NCBI GenBank assembly: GCA_021736645.1
Contig: JAIPFM010000132.1
Location: 1 to 64,000 of the forward strand
Direction: 5' to 3'
DNA from: Phycisphaerae bacterium
Lineage (GTDB): Bacteria > Planctomycetota > Phycisphaerae > Sedimentisphaerales > Anaerobacaceae
Length of the DNA stretch: 64,000 nt
Below are positions 53,720-61,730 of the stretch, one piece after another. The notes beneath the pieces were generated by a model that was given only the letters and a program-made list of their open reading frames with translations, did no database searches and had not been told where the DNA came from. Positions within the stretch are counted from its first letter, which is position 1, and every line of letters starts with the position of its first letter. The translations under genes and the position numbers were made by a program.

Positions 53720-54475
53720 CTAGAATTCCATTGCGATACCAATACCGGCAAAGAAGTACTCATTGTCAGTGTTGAACGCGTTGCTGCCCTTGATGTCGCT
53801 GTCTGTCAGTATGACGTAGTTTAGCGAGGGCGTGACAGTGACCGGCCCCGCGGCAAAGGGAAACGCCGCACCCAGGGTCAGATCGTTGAGGGCACTGCTG
53901 TTGACGCCCCAGTATCCGTTATTGTATTTCTTGGCCCCCCATCCCAGGCTCGCGCTCAGATCAGCCGAGACGCCCGACTCAGGCCCCAGGATATCTGCGA
54001 AGGAGTGTCCCACACCGGCCGAGACATAGAAGCTGTCCACGGCGTCGTAATCGTAGTAGACGGTGACCGCGGGACTCAGCAGGGTGTCGACGCTCAGCCC
54101 AAGGTAGGCTTCGTAGGTCTGGCTGCCTGCCTCGGGGAAGTCATAGGCGATGAGACCGACCGAGTAACCAAGCCCCTCCGCGCCGGGGATGGCGTCCGAG
54201 TAATCCAGCGTGTAGTCGACCTCCGTGAACGCATTCTTTTCGTTGTTCACATTGGTGGTTTCAAGGTTTCCCCAGATCCCGAGGCTCAGATTTCCCAGAC
54301 CTATGGTCGCGCTGGGCTGCAGCACCGGTTCGTCTGTCACGTCCTGGCCTCGCCAGACGTACTTGCCAAAATAATCCAGTGACAAGCCCACCGTGGGCGT
54401 AATTTCTGCATGCGCCACTGATCCGAACAAACAAATACCAACCAAACTCAATGCCAGTCTTACCTTCATGTTCAT
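53720..54475 (-). CDS. TorF-family outer-membrane porin-like protein (first)
   Basis: 251 residues from the ATG at 54475 (AAGGAAG 5 bases upstream). A signal peptide (to VAHA) precedes a beta-barrel with alternating hydrophobic strands and the family start VGLSLDYFGKYVWRGQDVTDEPVLQPSATIG, ending in Phe (GIAMEF), the usual barrel C-terminus. TIGR02001/TorF-like barrels often lie beside amt and glnK and may let ammonium or small nitrogen compounds cross the outer membrane (inference). It is first in the operon behind the sigma-54 promoter at 54555-54570. Confidence 0.8.
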   Translation of the reverse strand: MNMKVRLALSLVGICLFGSVAHAEITPTVGLSLDYFGKYVWRGQDVTDEPVLQPSATIGLGNLSLGIWGNLETTNVNNEKNAFTEVDYTLDYSDAIPGAEGLGYSVGLIAYDFPEAGSQTYEAYLGLSVDTLLSPAVTVYYDYDAVDSFYVSAGVGHSFADILGPESGVSADLSASLGWGAKKYNNGYWGVNSSALNDLTLGAAFPFAAGPVTVTPSLNYVILTDSDIKGSNAFNTDNEYFFAGIGIAMEF

Positions 54476-54554
54476 GTTGACTTCCTTAACTCAATTGGTT
54501 TCTTAAACAATGGTTTTCACGCTGTGCGATTACCACCAGGCTCGCCAGTCATTA

Positions 54555-54570
54555 TGCAATGGCTGTGCCA
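54555..54570 (-). promoter_or_regulatory. Consensus sigma-54 promoter for torF-amt-glnK
   Basis: The minus strand reads TGGCACAGCCATTGCA, a full match to TGGCAC-N5-TTGCW with 10 bases between GG and GC. Transcription would start near 54544, about 70 bases before the torF ATG at 54475. No clear TGT-N10-ACA NifA site was found in the 200 bases upstream. The 322-base gap 54476-54797 otherwise holds only the terminator of the second torF gene. Confidence 0.75.
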
Positions 54571-54736
54571 GGAAGAAGAAAGAACCTAAGCCTAGTAAAA
54601 GAAGTGGTTTAAGCTATTTGGCTTGGATTAGCCGTTGAGCTTGCAAAATACAAAAATGTTCCACAAAACATAAAAACAACAGATATGTATTTATTGTAGT
54701 GTATGATAACAAATAGGTGTTGTTATGCGGGCGGGC

Positions 54737-54766
54737 AAAAAAAAAGGGCTCCTGCAGGAGGAGCCC
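54737..54766 (-). terminator. Intrinsic terminator after the second torF-like gene
   Basis: The minus strand has an 8-bp stem GGGCTCCT/AGGAGCCC with a 5-base loop, followed by nine T residues. It lies 31 bases after the stop at 54798 and separates that gene from the torF-amt-glnK promoter. Confidence 0.85.
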
Positions 54767-54797
54767 AATCAAGTTTAAGACGCTTAATTTAATCAAT

Positions 54798-55610
54798 TTA
54801 GAATGACATGGCCACGCCGATACCGGCATAGACATAGTCACTCTTCTGGGTTGCAGTGGTCCGCTTGATGCTGGAATCAAGCAATGACACATAGTTGCAT
54901 GACACATTTAATGTGGCAGCCTCACACAGTTCCACAGGCACAGTGGCCGAAATGACCAGGTCATTGATGGCATCCACTGTAGTGCCCCAACGGGTAGCAG
55001 ATCCATTGCTATTTCTGTCAGCCCAACCAAGACTTGCCGCCAAATCCAGCGATTTGACCATATCATCACTCAGGCCCATTTCGGAAAGATCCAAAGAGTG
55101 CGATATGCCAAAAGACGCGTAGAAGCCATCTGTGTCATCTATGTCGTAATAGAGTGTGGCTGTAGGATTCAGGATGGTGTCAAAACCGAGACCTGCGTAG
55201 AACTCAGTTGTGGCATTGGTCGGTCCTTTGGTCGTCGGGAAGTGATACAGAATGGCGCCTGCTGAGTAATTGACACCATCAACGCCGGGCAGCGCATCGG
55301 TGTAATCCAGCATGTATTCCACTTCACGGAATTCATACCTGTCGCTGTATTCATTCGCGGCTTGTGGATTGTTGTGGCCGTTCCAATTGGTCATGTCCAT
55401 ACTGCCCCACACACCAAACGTCAGCTTGTCCATACCCACAGATACGGCAGGCTGAATCGCGGGATCATCGGTCAGGACCTGACCACGCCAGATGTATTTA
55501 CCCACATAGTCGATGGACACGTCCACTGTAGCGTCTTCCATGGCACTGACTGCACCTGCAGCAACCAACAGACATATAGCCACCCATACAAATTTGCTTC
55601 TCCGTAACAT
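54798..55610 (-). CDS. TorF-family outer-membrane porin-like protein (second)
   Basis: 270 residues from the ATG at 55610, with AGGGGA 6 bases upstream; earlier in-frame ATGs at 55616 and 55631 fit that site less well. A signal peptide (to AVSAM) is followed by VDVSIDYVGKYIWRGQVLTDDPAIQPAVSVGMD, close to the start of the first porin, and the barrel ends GIGVAMSF. The two are clear paralogues. It is transcribed alone between its own promoter region and a strong terminator. Role: probable outer-membrane channel, substrate unknown. Confidence 0.8.
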   Translation of the reverse strand: MLRRSKFVWVAICLLVAAGAVSAMEDATVDVSIDYVGKYIWRGQVLTDDPAIQPAVSVGMDKLTFGVWGSMDMTNWNGHNNPQAANEYSDRYEFREVEYMLDYTDALPGVDGVNYSAGAILYHFPTTKGPTNATTEFYAGLGFDTILNPTATLYYDIDDTDGFYASFGISHSLDLSEMGLSDDMVKSLDLAASLGWADRNSNGSATRWGTTVDAINDLVISATVPVELCEAATLNVSCNYVSLLDSSIKRTTATQKSDYVYAGIGVAMSF

Positions 55611-55657
55611 TTGCATTCCCCTTAAAACCACTCAACAATAATATATCTGCGACAGAT

Positions 55658-55673
55658 AGCCATATCTGCCCCA
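55658..55673 (-). promoter_or_regulatory. Weak sigma-54-like element upstream of the second torF gene
   Basis: The minus strand reads TGGGGCAGATATGGCT, with GG to GC spacing of 10 but two mismatches at -24 and one at -12. It overlaps a nested inverted repeat CAGATA-N4-TATCTG at 55653-55668. Only a candidate. Confidence 0.25.
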
Positions 55674-55834
55674 TTGACTCATTAAATTTACAGGCAATTG
55701 CGAGAGAAGTTCGCTCCCATACAATTGCGACATTTCCGTAAGGTTGTTACAATTCGTGAAACTCATATTGCTTTATCGAACAATACGCTCAAATTCTCAA
55801 ATAATTATAGGTTGTTATATAGCAGAAATTGATT

Positions 55835-57391
55835 ATGGATCAAACATTTTCCCATTCACCGAAAAATATTTATGCGTTGGACGCTCTGTACCGAATCAGC
55901 AACATCCTTGTAGCCGGCATGAATCAACGTCAGATTCTGTCAGAGGTCCTGGATGCCATGGACAGTGAACTGGGCATGAAGCGAGGGACAGTCACGCTGT
56001 TGTCCCCTGATCGTACTGAAATCATGATCGAGGTGGCCCATGGGCTCCCGTTGGAGCACACGCGTCGCGTTCGCTATCAGGTGGGAGAAGGGATCACGGG
56101 AAGGGTGATTCAAAGCGGGAAGCCTTTTATTGTGCCTCAGATTTCGAAGGAACCTCAGTTTCTGAATCGGTTCCAGCGGTCTTCCAAGATCGATGAGGAA
56201 TTGAGCTTTATCTGTGTACCCATTGCCATTGGCCAGGACGTACTTGGTACCATATCTGTGGATCGGGTGTACCGGGCTGATCATCCTCTTGACGACGATA
56301 TGCGTCTTCTCAGTATTGTCGCAAGCATGATTGCTCATGATGTGAGGTCGCGACAGGAAGAGGCCCATGCCCTGCAAGCCCTGGAAGATGAGAACCTTCG
56401 ACTTCGAAATGAACTGACGGACAAGTTTCGACCGGAGAATATCATCGGCAATTCCAGTGCTATGAGGGACGTTTATGCAGAGATCCATCAGGTGGCCGTG
56501 AGTGACACTACCGTGTTGATTCGCGGGGAGTCAGGGACGGGTAAGGAATTGGTCGCCCACGCGATTCATTATACGAGCCCCAGAGCGGCCGGTCCTTTCA
56601 TTAAGGTCAACTGCGCCGCTTTAAATGAAAATCTCCTCGAAAGTGAGTTGTTTGGCCATGAAAAGGGGGCCTTTACAGGGGCAGTACAAACCCGGCAGGG
56701 CCGGTTGGAAGGCGCCAATGGCGGCACGATATTCCTGGATGAGATCGGAGATTTCTCGCCCATTGTTCAAGTCAAGCTGCTGCGTGTCTTACAGGAGCGT
56801 CAATTTGAGCGTGTTGGCAGTAACAAAACCCTGGAAACGAATGCCCGTATTCTCGTGGCTACGAATCGCGATCTGGAAAAGGCTGTGGAGGAGGGCAAGT
56901 TCCGGCAGGATCTCTATTATCGAATTAATGTGTTCCCAGTGTTCCTACCGCCATTGCGTGACAGAAAAAACGATATTCTCCTGCTCGCGGATCATTTTGT
57001 TGAAAAATACGCGAAGAAGATGGATAAGGTGATTCGTCGCATCAGTACGCCTGCGATCAACATGATGGTCGCGTATCACTGGCCCGGCAATGTGCGCGAA
57101 CTGGAAAACTGTATTGAAAGGGCGGTTTTGCTCAGCACGGACAATGTGATCCACAGCCACCACCTGCCCCCGACCCTGCAGACGTCCGATGCCTCTGATA
57201 CGATTGGTACGGGCTCTTTTCGGGAACGGGTGCAGCTGTTCGAACGTGACATCATTGTGGACGCACTCAAGCGAACCAACGGCAATTTAACGTCTGCGGC
57301 GCGTGATCTGGGATCCACGCCCAGGATTATTACCTACAAGGTCAAGGAATTGAATATCGACTACAGACGCTACCGTCGGAGCAAGGGGTAA
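55835..57391 (+). CDS. NifA-like sigma-54-dependent activator
   Basis: 518 residues from the ATG at 55835 (a TTG at 55829 is possible). An N-terminal GAF domain (about residues 20-170, ending GTISVDRVY) is followed by an AAA+ domain with Walker A GESGTGKE, the sigma-54 contact loop [17 protein letters not shown], and a C-terminal Fis-type helix-turn-helix ([22 protein letters not shown]). The plan is that of NifA. It is divergent from the two torF genes and amt-glnK, so it may activate their sigma-54 promoter. No nif structural genes are in the window, so its true regulon is open. It might also act on the 9-12 kb promoters, but their palindrome differs from the NifA site. Confidence 0.85.
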   Translation: MDQTFSHSPKNIYALDALYRISNILVAGMNQRQILSEVLDAMDSELGMKRGTVTLLSPDRTEIMIEVAHGLPLEHTRRVRYQVGEGITGRVIQSGKPFIVPQISKEPQFLNRFQRSSKIDEELSFICVPIAIGQDVLGTISVDRVYRADHPLDDDMRLLSIVASMIAHDVRSRQEEAHALQALEDENLRLRNELTDKFRPENIIGNSSAMRDVYAEIHQVAVSDTTVLIRGESGTGKELVAHAIHYTSPRAAGPFIKVNCAALNENLLESELFGHEKGAFTGAVQTRQGRLEGANGGTIFLDEIGDFSPIVQVKLLRVLQERQFERVGSNKTLETNARILVATNRDLEKAVEEGKFRQDLYYRINVFPVFLPPLRDRKNDILLLADHFVEKYAKKMDKVIRRISTPAINMMVAYHWPGNVRELENCIERAVLLSTDNVIHSHHLPPTLQTSDASDTIGTGSFRERVQLFERDIIVDALKRTNGNLTSAARDLGSTPRIITYKVKELNIDYRRYRRSKG

Positions 57392-57410
57392 GGTCCTGCA
57401 ATTTGAATGT

Positions 57411-57459
57411 AAAAAAAGGCCTTTTATGGTGCAAACTTGCAATGCACATAAAAGGCCTT
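57411..57459 (-). terminator. Hairpin terminator between convergent genes
   Basis: A 13-bp stem AAGGCCTTTTATG/CATAAAAGGCCTT lies at 57416-57428 and 57447-57459. On the minus strand it ends in a T run, so it mainly terminates the gene at 57480, but its symmetry could also stop the nifA-like message. Confidence 0.8.
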
Positions 57460-57479
57460 CGTATTTTGGCTATGTCAGG

Positions 57480-58025
57480 CTATTTGAGCATGCCCATCAG
57501 TACCAAGCGGGCTTCTTGCTTGACCGTCAACACGGCGGCGAGTTTGGTTTGAGCAGCAGTCAATTCCTGCTGGAGTTTTTCTACGCCCTTGCGATATTCC
57601 GTCAATTTGCCCTTAATCTGTGCGGTGGTGGCACTTGGATTGTCGAGCAGTGTCTCCAAGTCATTTTGAGTTTTTGCCAAGCCTGTGAGGGGGGCTGCAT
57701 CCTGTTGGCCTGCACCGCCACGTCCGCCACGGCCACCCATCATGCCGCGCATACGACCACCCTGCAGTTCGCGATTGATCTCCTGGACCTTGGTCAGCAG
57801 GGGTTGAATGGCCTTAATCTCATCAGCATCCATGCCCAGTTGCTCCATCATGCGCTCCTGCATTCTCTGCTGCATGGCTGCAGGGTCAAAGTTGCCCCGC
57901 ATGCCTTGGCCGCCCTGGCCGCGTTGACCGCGCTGGCCCTGTGCAGGTTGTGCAAAGGCCATTCCGCTTGCCATCAGAACTACCAGTAAGACGATCAATC
58001 CGCAAATCAATGGTTTCTTTTGCAT
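57480..58025 (-). CDS. Exported Gly/Arg/Met-rich Spy-like protein
   Basis: 181 residues with AAAAGGAG 6 bases before the ATG. A signal peptide (to MAFAQ) leads into a QGQRGQRGQGGQGMRGN tract, then a helical part with Met-rich stretches (MQQRMQERMMEQLGMDADEIKAIQPLLTKV), a second Gly/Arg/Met tract (GGRMRGMMGGRGGRGG) and a C-terminal helix ending LTVKQEARLVLMGML, which recalls the LTxxQ end of Spy/CpxP chaperones. A periplasmic chaperone or metal-binding role (Met, Arg) is inferred. It is convergent with the nifA-like gene. Confidence 0.7.
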   Translation of the reverse strand: MQKKPLICGLIVLLVVLMASGMAFAQPAQGQRGQRGQGGQGMRGNFDPAAMQQRMQERMMEQLGMDADEIKAIQPLLTKVQEINRELQGGRMRGMMGGRGGRGGAGQQDAAPLTGLAKTQNDLETLLDNPSATTAQIKGKLTEYRKGVEKLQQELTAAQTKLAAVLTVKQEARLVLMGMLK

Positions 58026-58322
58026 AACTCACTCCTTTTTATCAAATAATAGGTTCTAAATATTGTGTCTGGTGCATTGCGCACCTGGCTCTACCCAATA
58101 AGTGTCCTGGTTGACCTTTTGGTCACAAAGTGTTATATTTTTTTTCTACGCGTATAAATTTCGGATGATAGCGATGGTTGTTATGCAAAAAAGCAGGTCT
58201 GACTCCATAAAAATTGTGACCGAATGTCATAGAAGACCCACTTAACAGTGGAAACTTGTGGCATTATCCTGATTTGGCCGTGTTTTTTTGGCTCAGGATG
58301 GAAAGTTTCGCAGATATAAAAA

Positions 58323-58883
58323 GTGAATCAGCAAGACCGGCAAGATATAGATGATGCTCGAAATGGCAACCATGAGGCTTTCAGGCGTCTTGTGGAACGC
58401 TACGAAGCCGATATTTCGAGGCTCATGTGGCGGTTTACCCAGAGTGAGCAGGTTTGTGAAGAATTGGTTCAGGAGGCCTTTGTTGAGGCGTATTTCAGCC
58501 TGGACAGCTATAAATACAAGGCGCCGTTCCTGTTCTGGCTTAAGACCATTGCCACACGTGTCGGGTATCGGCTGTGGAAACGGCAGGCCAAAGAACGGCA
58601 ATTTGTACAGATTGATTACGTGGCCGATATAGAAGCCCCTGAGGCCAAGGACAGCAGCGGTGATGTCAATCGGATTGTCAATGACTTGTTGGCGCAACTG
58701 GCGCCTGCGGATCGGATGGTTTTGACATTATTGTATTTTGACAAGTGTAGTGTTCGAGAAATCGCCGAACACATGGGCTGGAATCAGGCCCTGGTGAAGA
58801 CCAGGGCATATCGAGCCAGAAAGAAGTTGCTCGGAATTGCCAATAGAATGCAGATTTGGGACGAACTAGAATGGATAACCTGA
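58323..58883 (+). CDS. ECF sigma factor (RpoE-like)
   Basis: 186 residues from a GTG start. Region 2 is EAFRRLVERYEADISRLMWRF...ELVQEAFVEAYFSLDSY, with FLFWLKTIATRVGYRLWKR. Region 4 is LAPADRMVLTLLYFDKCSVREIAEHMGWNQALVKTRAYRARKKL. It directs RNA polymerase to a stress regulon, probably including the following efflux genes (inference). No clear ribosome binding site precedes the GTG. The end overlaps the start of a small membrane-protein gene by 13 bases, as sigma and anti-sigma genes often do. The 297-base gap upstream (58026-58322) holds an ATCCTGA/TCAGGAT hairpin 25 bases before the start. Confidence 0.88.
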   Translation: MNQQDRQDIDDARNGNHEAFRRLVERYEADISRLMWRFTQSEQVCEELVQEAFVEAYFSLDSYKYKAPFLFWLKTIATRVGYRLWKRQAKERQFVQIDYVADIEAPEAKDSSGDVNRIVNDLLAQLAPADRMVLTLLYFDKCSVREIAEHMGWNQALVKTRAYRARKKLLGIANRMQIWDELEWIT

Positions 58884-59128
58884 GAAAGATAGAAACACTT
58901 TTTGAGCAGGCCCGACTGGTCAACATGCCTGTATTTCACGTAAGTGATCAGGTCCTGGCTGAAATTGCGGCTCGACAGTCCATCCAGTTGAGACCGTGGT
59001 CCATTATGGCAGGCATTTCAGCGGCAGCTGCAGTCATTGCAGTGGTGTATACAGTGAACACCTGGATGTCAATGACCTGGTCATTGGCCGATATTTACGA
59101 TCCCACCATATTGGACGTGCTTTTGTAA
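58871..59128 (+). CDS. Small single-pass membrane protein, possible anti-sigma factor
   Basis: 85 residues from the ATG at 58871, overlapping the sigma gene by 13 bases. A cytoplasmic N-terminal part of about 45 residues (MDNLRKIETLFEQARLVNMPVFHVSDQVL) precedes one membrane helix (WSIMAGISAAAAVIAVVYTV) and a short outer tail. This size, topology and overlap fit an anti-sigma or sigma-partner role, but it lacks the ZAS zinc motif (HxxxCxxC). Translational coupling with the sigma gene is likely. Confidence 0.7.
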   Translation: MDNLRKIETLFEQARLVNMPVFHVSDQVLAEIAARQSIQLRPWSIMAGISAAAAVIAVVYTVNTWMSMTWSLADIYDPTILDVLL

Positions 59129-59150
59129 ACGCCTCAGGGATGAAAGACAG

Positions 59151-59786
59151 ATGTCTGACCTACTCGATGAAGTCAAGAGAACGCCTGTTCCGTTTCGCAA
59201 GAAGCTCACATTTGTGATGTTGGGCCTAGTGATTCTATTCTCAGGTTTTGGGATTGGTGCCAGTCTGACCTTCAACCAGTTGAAAGACCGGTTGAGACCG
59301 CCCACACCCATGCCGTCTTTTGTGAGGGACCACCTGGAACGCGTGACCAAGGAATACTCGCTCACGGCTGAGCAAAGGGACAAGGTCAAGCCGATTTTGG
59401 AGGCCTACCACGAATCATTCAGACAAATGTTCTCGGATTCCATGCAGAAGATGGCTGCTGCGAGAGACGGTTTGGTGGTAGACATGAAGCAGGTGTTGAC
59501 CACGGAACAGTATGACAAATGGTTCAAGGACCTCCAGGAGCAGGAAAAGAGGCATTGGCAAAGAAGGCCATTTGACCGTCGAGGTGAAAGAGGTGATCGA
59601 GGAGGGCGTCGTGGCAGGGAGCGAAGTGGCCCCGGTGGACTGTCGCCCAGGGAAATGGATGCCAACAGGATGCCGGACCCCAATAGACCGCCAAGGTGGC
59701 GTCGGGATAGAGATCCATTGAACGATGCGCCTGGCCCTGAACCCGGTCCAGTATCCCTGCCATCGGAAGGACTCAAAACGGAGTAG
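59151..59786 (+). CDS. Membrane-anchored Spy/CpxP-like protein with Arg/Gly-rich tail
   Basis: 211 residues. One membrane helix (about residues 20-40) precedes a helical periplasmic part with YSLTAEQRDKVKPILEAYHESFRQMF and VLTTEQYDKWFKDL, two LTxxQ-type repeats as in Spy and CpxP/ZraP sensors. The tail is low in complexity (RRGERGDRGGRRGRERSG, then Pro/Asp/Arg-rich). It lies 22 bases after the membrane-protein gene, so the sigma factor, its partner and this protein form an envelope-stress unit. Exact ligand unknown. Confidence 0.75.
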   Translation: MSDLLDEVKRTPVPFRKKLTFVMLGLVILFSGFGIGASLTFNQLKDRLRPPTPMPSFVRDHLERVTKEYSLTAEQRDKVKPILEAYHESFRQMFSDSMQKMAAARDGLVVDMKQVLTTEQYDKWFKDLQEQEKRHWQRRPFDRRGERGDRGGRRGRERSGPGGLSPREMDANRMPDPNRPPRWRRDRDPLNDAPGPEPGPVSLPSEGLKTE

Positions 59787-60095
59787 ACGGGTGATGATAA
59801 AAATGGGAGCGTCTTTTTAGATTTCTTATGAACGGTTTTTGACAAAAACCGCTACAATACAAAATACGGCAGGATTTCTCATCCGTCTAGCAGTTCAGAT
59901 GGACGCCGCATCGTCTGGATGGCACAACACATGCCAAGGTGGGCAGGGTAAACAAAGGAAAAAGGGTAGGCATTGCATGGGTGACGCCAAGGGCCGGGGA
60001 ATGCCCGTGCGGCTGTTTTCTTTGGTGCTTCATGTGAGTTTATCGCACTGTGAGTCTATCTATTTGATTTGAGCTATAGAACAGGAGAACAATTG
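59787..60095. other. Gap before the efflux operon
   Basis: The 309 bases contain a hairpin CGGTTTTT-GAC-AAAAACCG near 59834-59852, possibly terminating the upstream unit, and no convincing gene. Open frames here lack binding sites and family features. Confidence 0.4.
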
Positions 60096-61730
60096 GTGAA
60101 AACAGAGGTACAAGAGGGAAAACATAGATACCTGCTTCTGGCTGCGCGTTTTCTGTCTTGGGGTTTGGTCTTTGTGGTGGCGGCAGGCATGCTCAGTGGG
60201 TGCCGAAGTCGTGACCAGTACAAAGCCCTGGCAGATAAGGAAGTGTACCAGATCCTCCAGAATAAATGGCAGGATCAGTTCGGTGAGATGGGCAACTATC
60301 AAATCAATGAACCCAATGTCAGCATCACAGAGGCCTTGCCTCCAAGTCGGGAACTCAAGCTGGCCGAGGCCGTGGCCGTGGCCGTGTCTTACAGTCGTGA
60401 GTATCAGACACAGAAAGAGTCGCTGTATCGTTCGGCCTTGAGCCTGACAGGGACACGGCATCAATACGCCCGGCAATGGTTTGGTACGATCGATGCAGAT
60501 TATGCACTGAGAAATGGAAGTGACAATATCACGGCCAACAGTAGTGCAGGGGTCAATCAGGACTACTTGATCGGTAATGGCATTCAGGTGGCCACAGGCC
60601 TGGCCGTGGATTGGTCGAGATTTCTGACAGGTGATCCCAGGACGTCACTCGGTTCCGTGTTGAGTGCCACCATCACCGCCCCGATCCTGGGTGCCGGCGC
60701 CGGTATGCGGGCCAGAGAGACCTTGACCCTGGCTGAGCGGGGTGTGCTCTACGACATTCGGTCTTTCAGTCGCCAGCGCAAGACCTTTGTCATCTCCATC
60801 ATTAGTGACTATTACAACGTGCTGCAACAAAGAGACTCCGTGGCGATCCAGGAGTCGAGTTACAAACGTTTGATTGACTCCACCAATCAGCTTAGAATGG
60901 AAGTGGATGTGGGCCAGCGTGCACCCTATGACCTGGGCGAGGCTGAGCAACGTTTGTTGACCGCAGAGAATAACCTGGTCAGAACGCGTCAGAGGTATGA
61001 ACAGACCCTGGACGAATTCAAGGTTCGCCTGGCCCTGCCCACAGAGGTGGACATTGCCTTGGCACAGGGTGAACTCGCCGCACTGGAAGAGATGGGTGTG
61101 AGTTTACCGGCCTATACGGAGCAGGATGCCATTGAGATGGCACTGGACAGGCGCCTGGACCTGGCCAACACTGTGGATTCCCTGGACGATGCGGCCCGTA
61201 ATCTGGAACTGGCTGGTAAGGGCCTGGGTATGCAGCTTGACCTGATAGCCAGTGCCAATGCAGACAGCATGCCGCCCACACAGGCCGCACGCATTCAGTT
61301 TCATGAAGGGACCTATGGCTTGGGACTCAGCGCAAACCTGCCCTTGGATCGAAAATCGGAGCGCAATGCCTATCTCACTGCCTTGATTTCTTATAACCGT
61401 CAAAAGCGAACTCTCGAAGAGCAGATTGAAACAGTCAAGCTTGGTGTGCGTCAATCGTATCGCGATCTGGCGGAGACGGCAGAGAGTCATCGCATTCAAA
61501 TGATAGGGTATGATTTGGCGGTCAAGCGTGTGGAGGTTGAAAAACTTTCTTTGAAGTATGGCCGCGGCACAGTGCGTTTGTTGCTGGAATCAGAGGATGC
61601 TTTGGTATCAGCTCGAAACAGTGTCGTAGCCGCCTTGGTTAATCATATGATTGCAAAGCTGAATTTCTTCAGAGATATTGGTGTACTACAGGTCAGACCT
61701 GATGGAATGTGGGAGCAAGTGACACAATGA
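60096..61730 (+). CDS. TolC-family outer-membrane efflux lipoprotein
   Basis: 544 residues from a GTG at 60096, 8 bases after AGGAG; an upstream TTG frame adds nine residues without a site. A lipobox GMLSGC marks a lipoprotein. Two outer-membrane efflux repeats follow, with helices such as QRDSVAIQESSYKRLIDSTNQLRMEVDVGQRAPYDLGEAEQRLLTAENNLVR and the family SYNRQKRTLEEQIETVKLGVRQSYRDL. It forms the exit duct for the HlyD and ABC proteins that follow. The stop overlaps the adaptor start (ATGA). Confidence 0.88.
   Translation: MKTEVQEGKHRYLLLAARFLSWGLVFVVAAGMLSGCRSRDQYKALADKEVYQILQNKWQDQFGEMGNYQINEPNVSITEALPPSRELKLAEAVAVAVSYSREYQTQKESLYRSALSLTGTRHQYARQWFGTIDADYALRNGSDNITANSSAGVNQDYLIGNGIQVATGLAVDWSRFLTGDPRTSLGSVLSATITAPILGAGAGMRARETLTLAERGVLYDIRSFSRQRKTFVISIISDYYNVLQQRDSVAIQESSYKRLIDSTNQLRMEVDVGQRAPYDLGEAEQRLLTAENNLVRTRQRYEQTLDEFKVRLALPTEVDIALAQGELAALEEMGVSLPAYTEQDAIEMALDRRLDLANTVDSLDDAARNLELAGKGLGMQLDLIASANADSMPPTQAARIQFHEGTYGLGLSANLPLDRKSERNAYLTALISYNRQKRTLEEQIETVKLGVRQSYRDLAETAESHRIQMIGYDLAVKRVEVEKLSLKYGRGTVRLLLESEDALVSARNSVVAALVNHMIAKLNFFRDIGVLQVRPDGMWEQVTQ

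Noticed and set aside
58266-58299. ATCCTGA/TCAGGAT hairpin in the leader of the ECF gene
   Set aside because: The stem is only 7 bp with a long T-rich loop and no T tail; too weak to call a terminator or riboswitch.
59839-60072. 77-codon frame before the TolC-like gene
   Set aside because: Frame has no binding site or domain and lies in a gap with a likely terminator.
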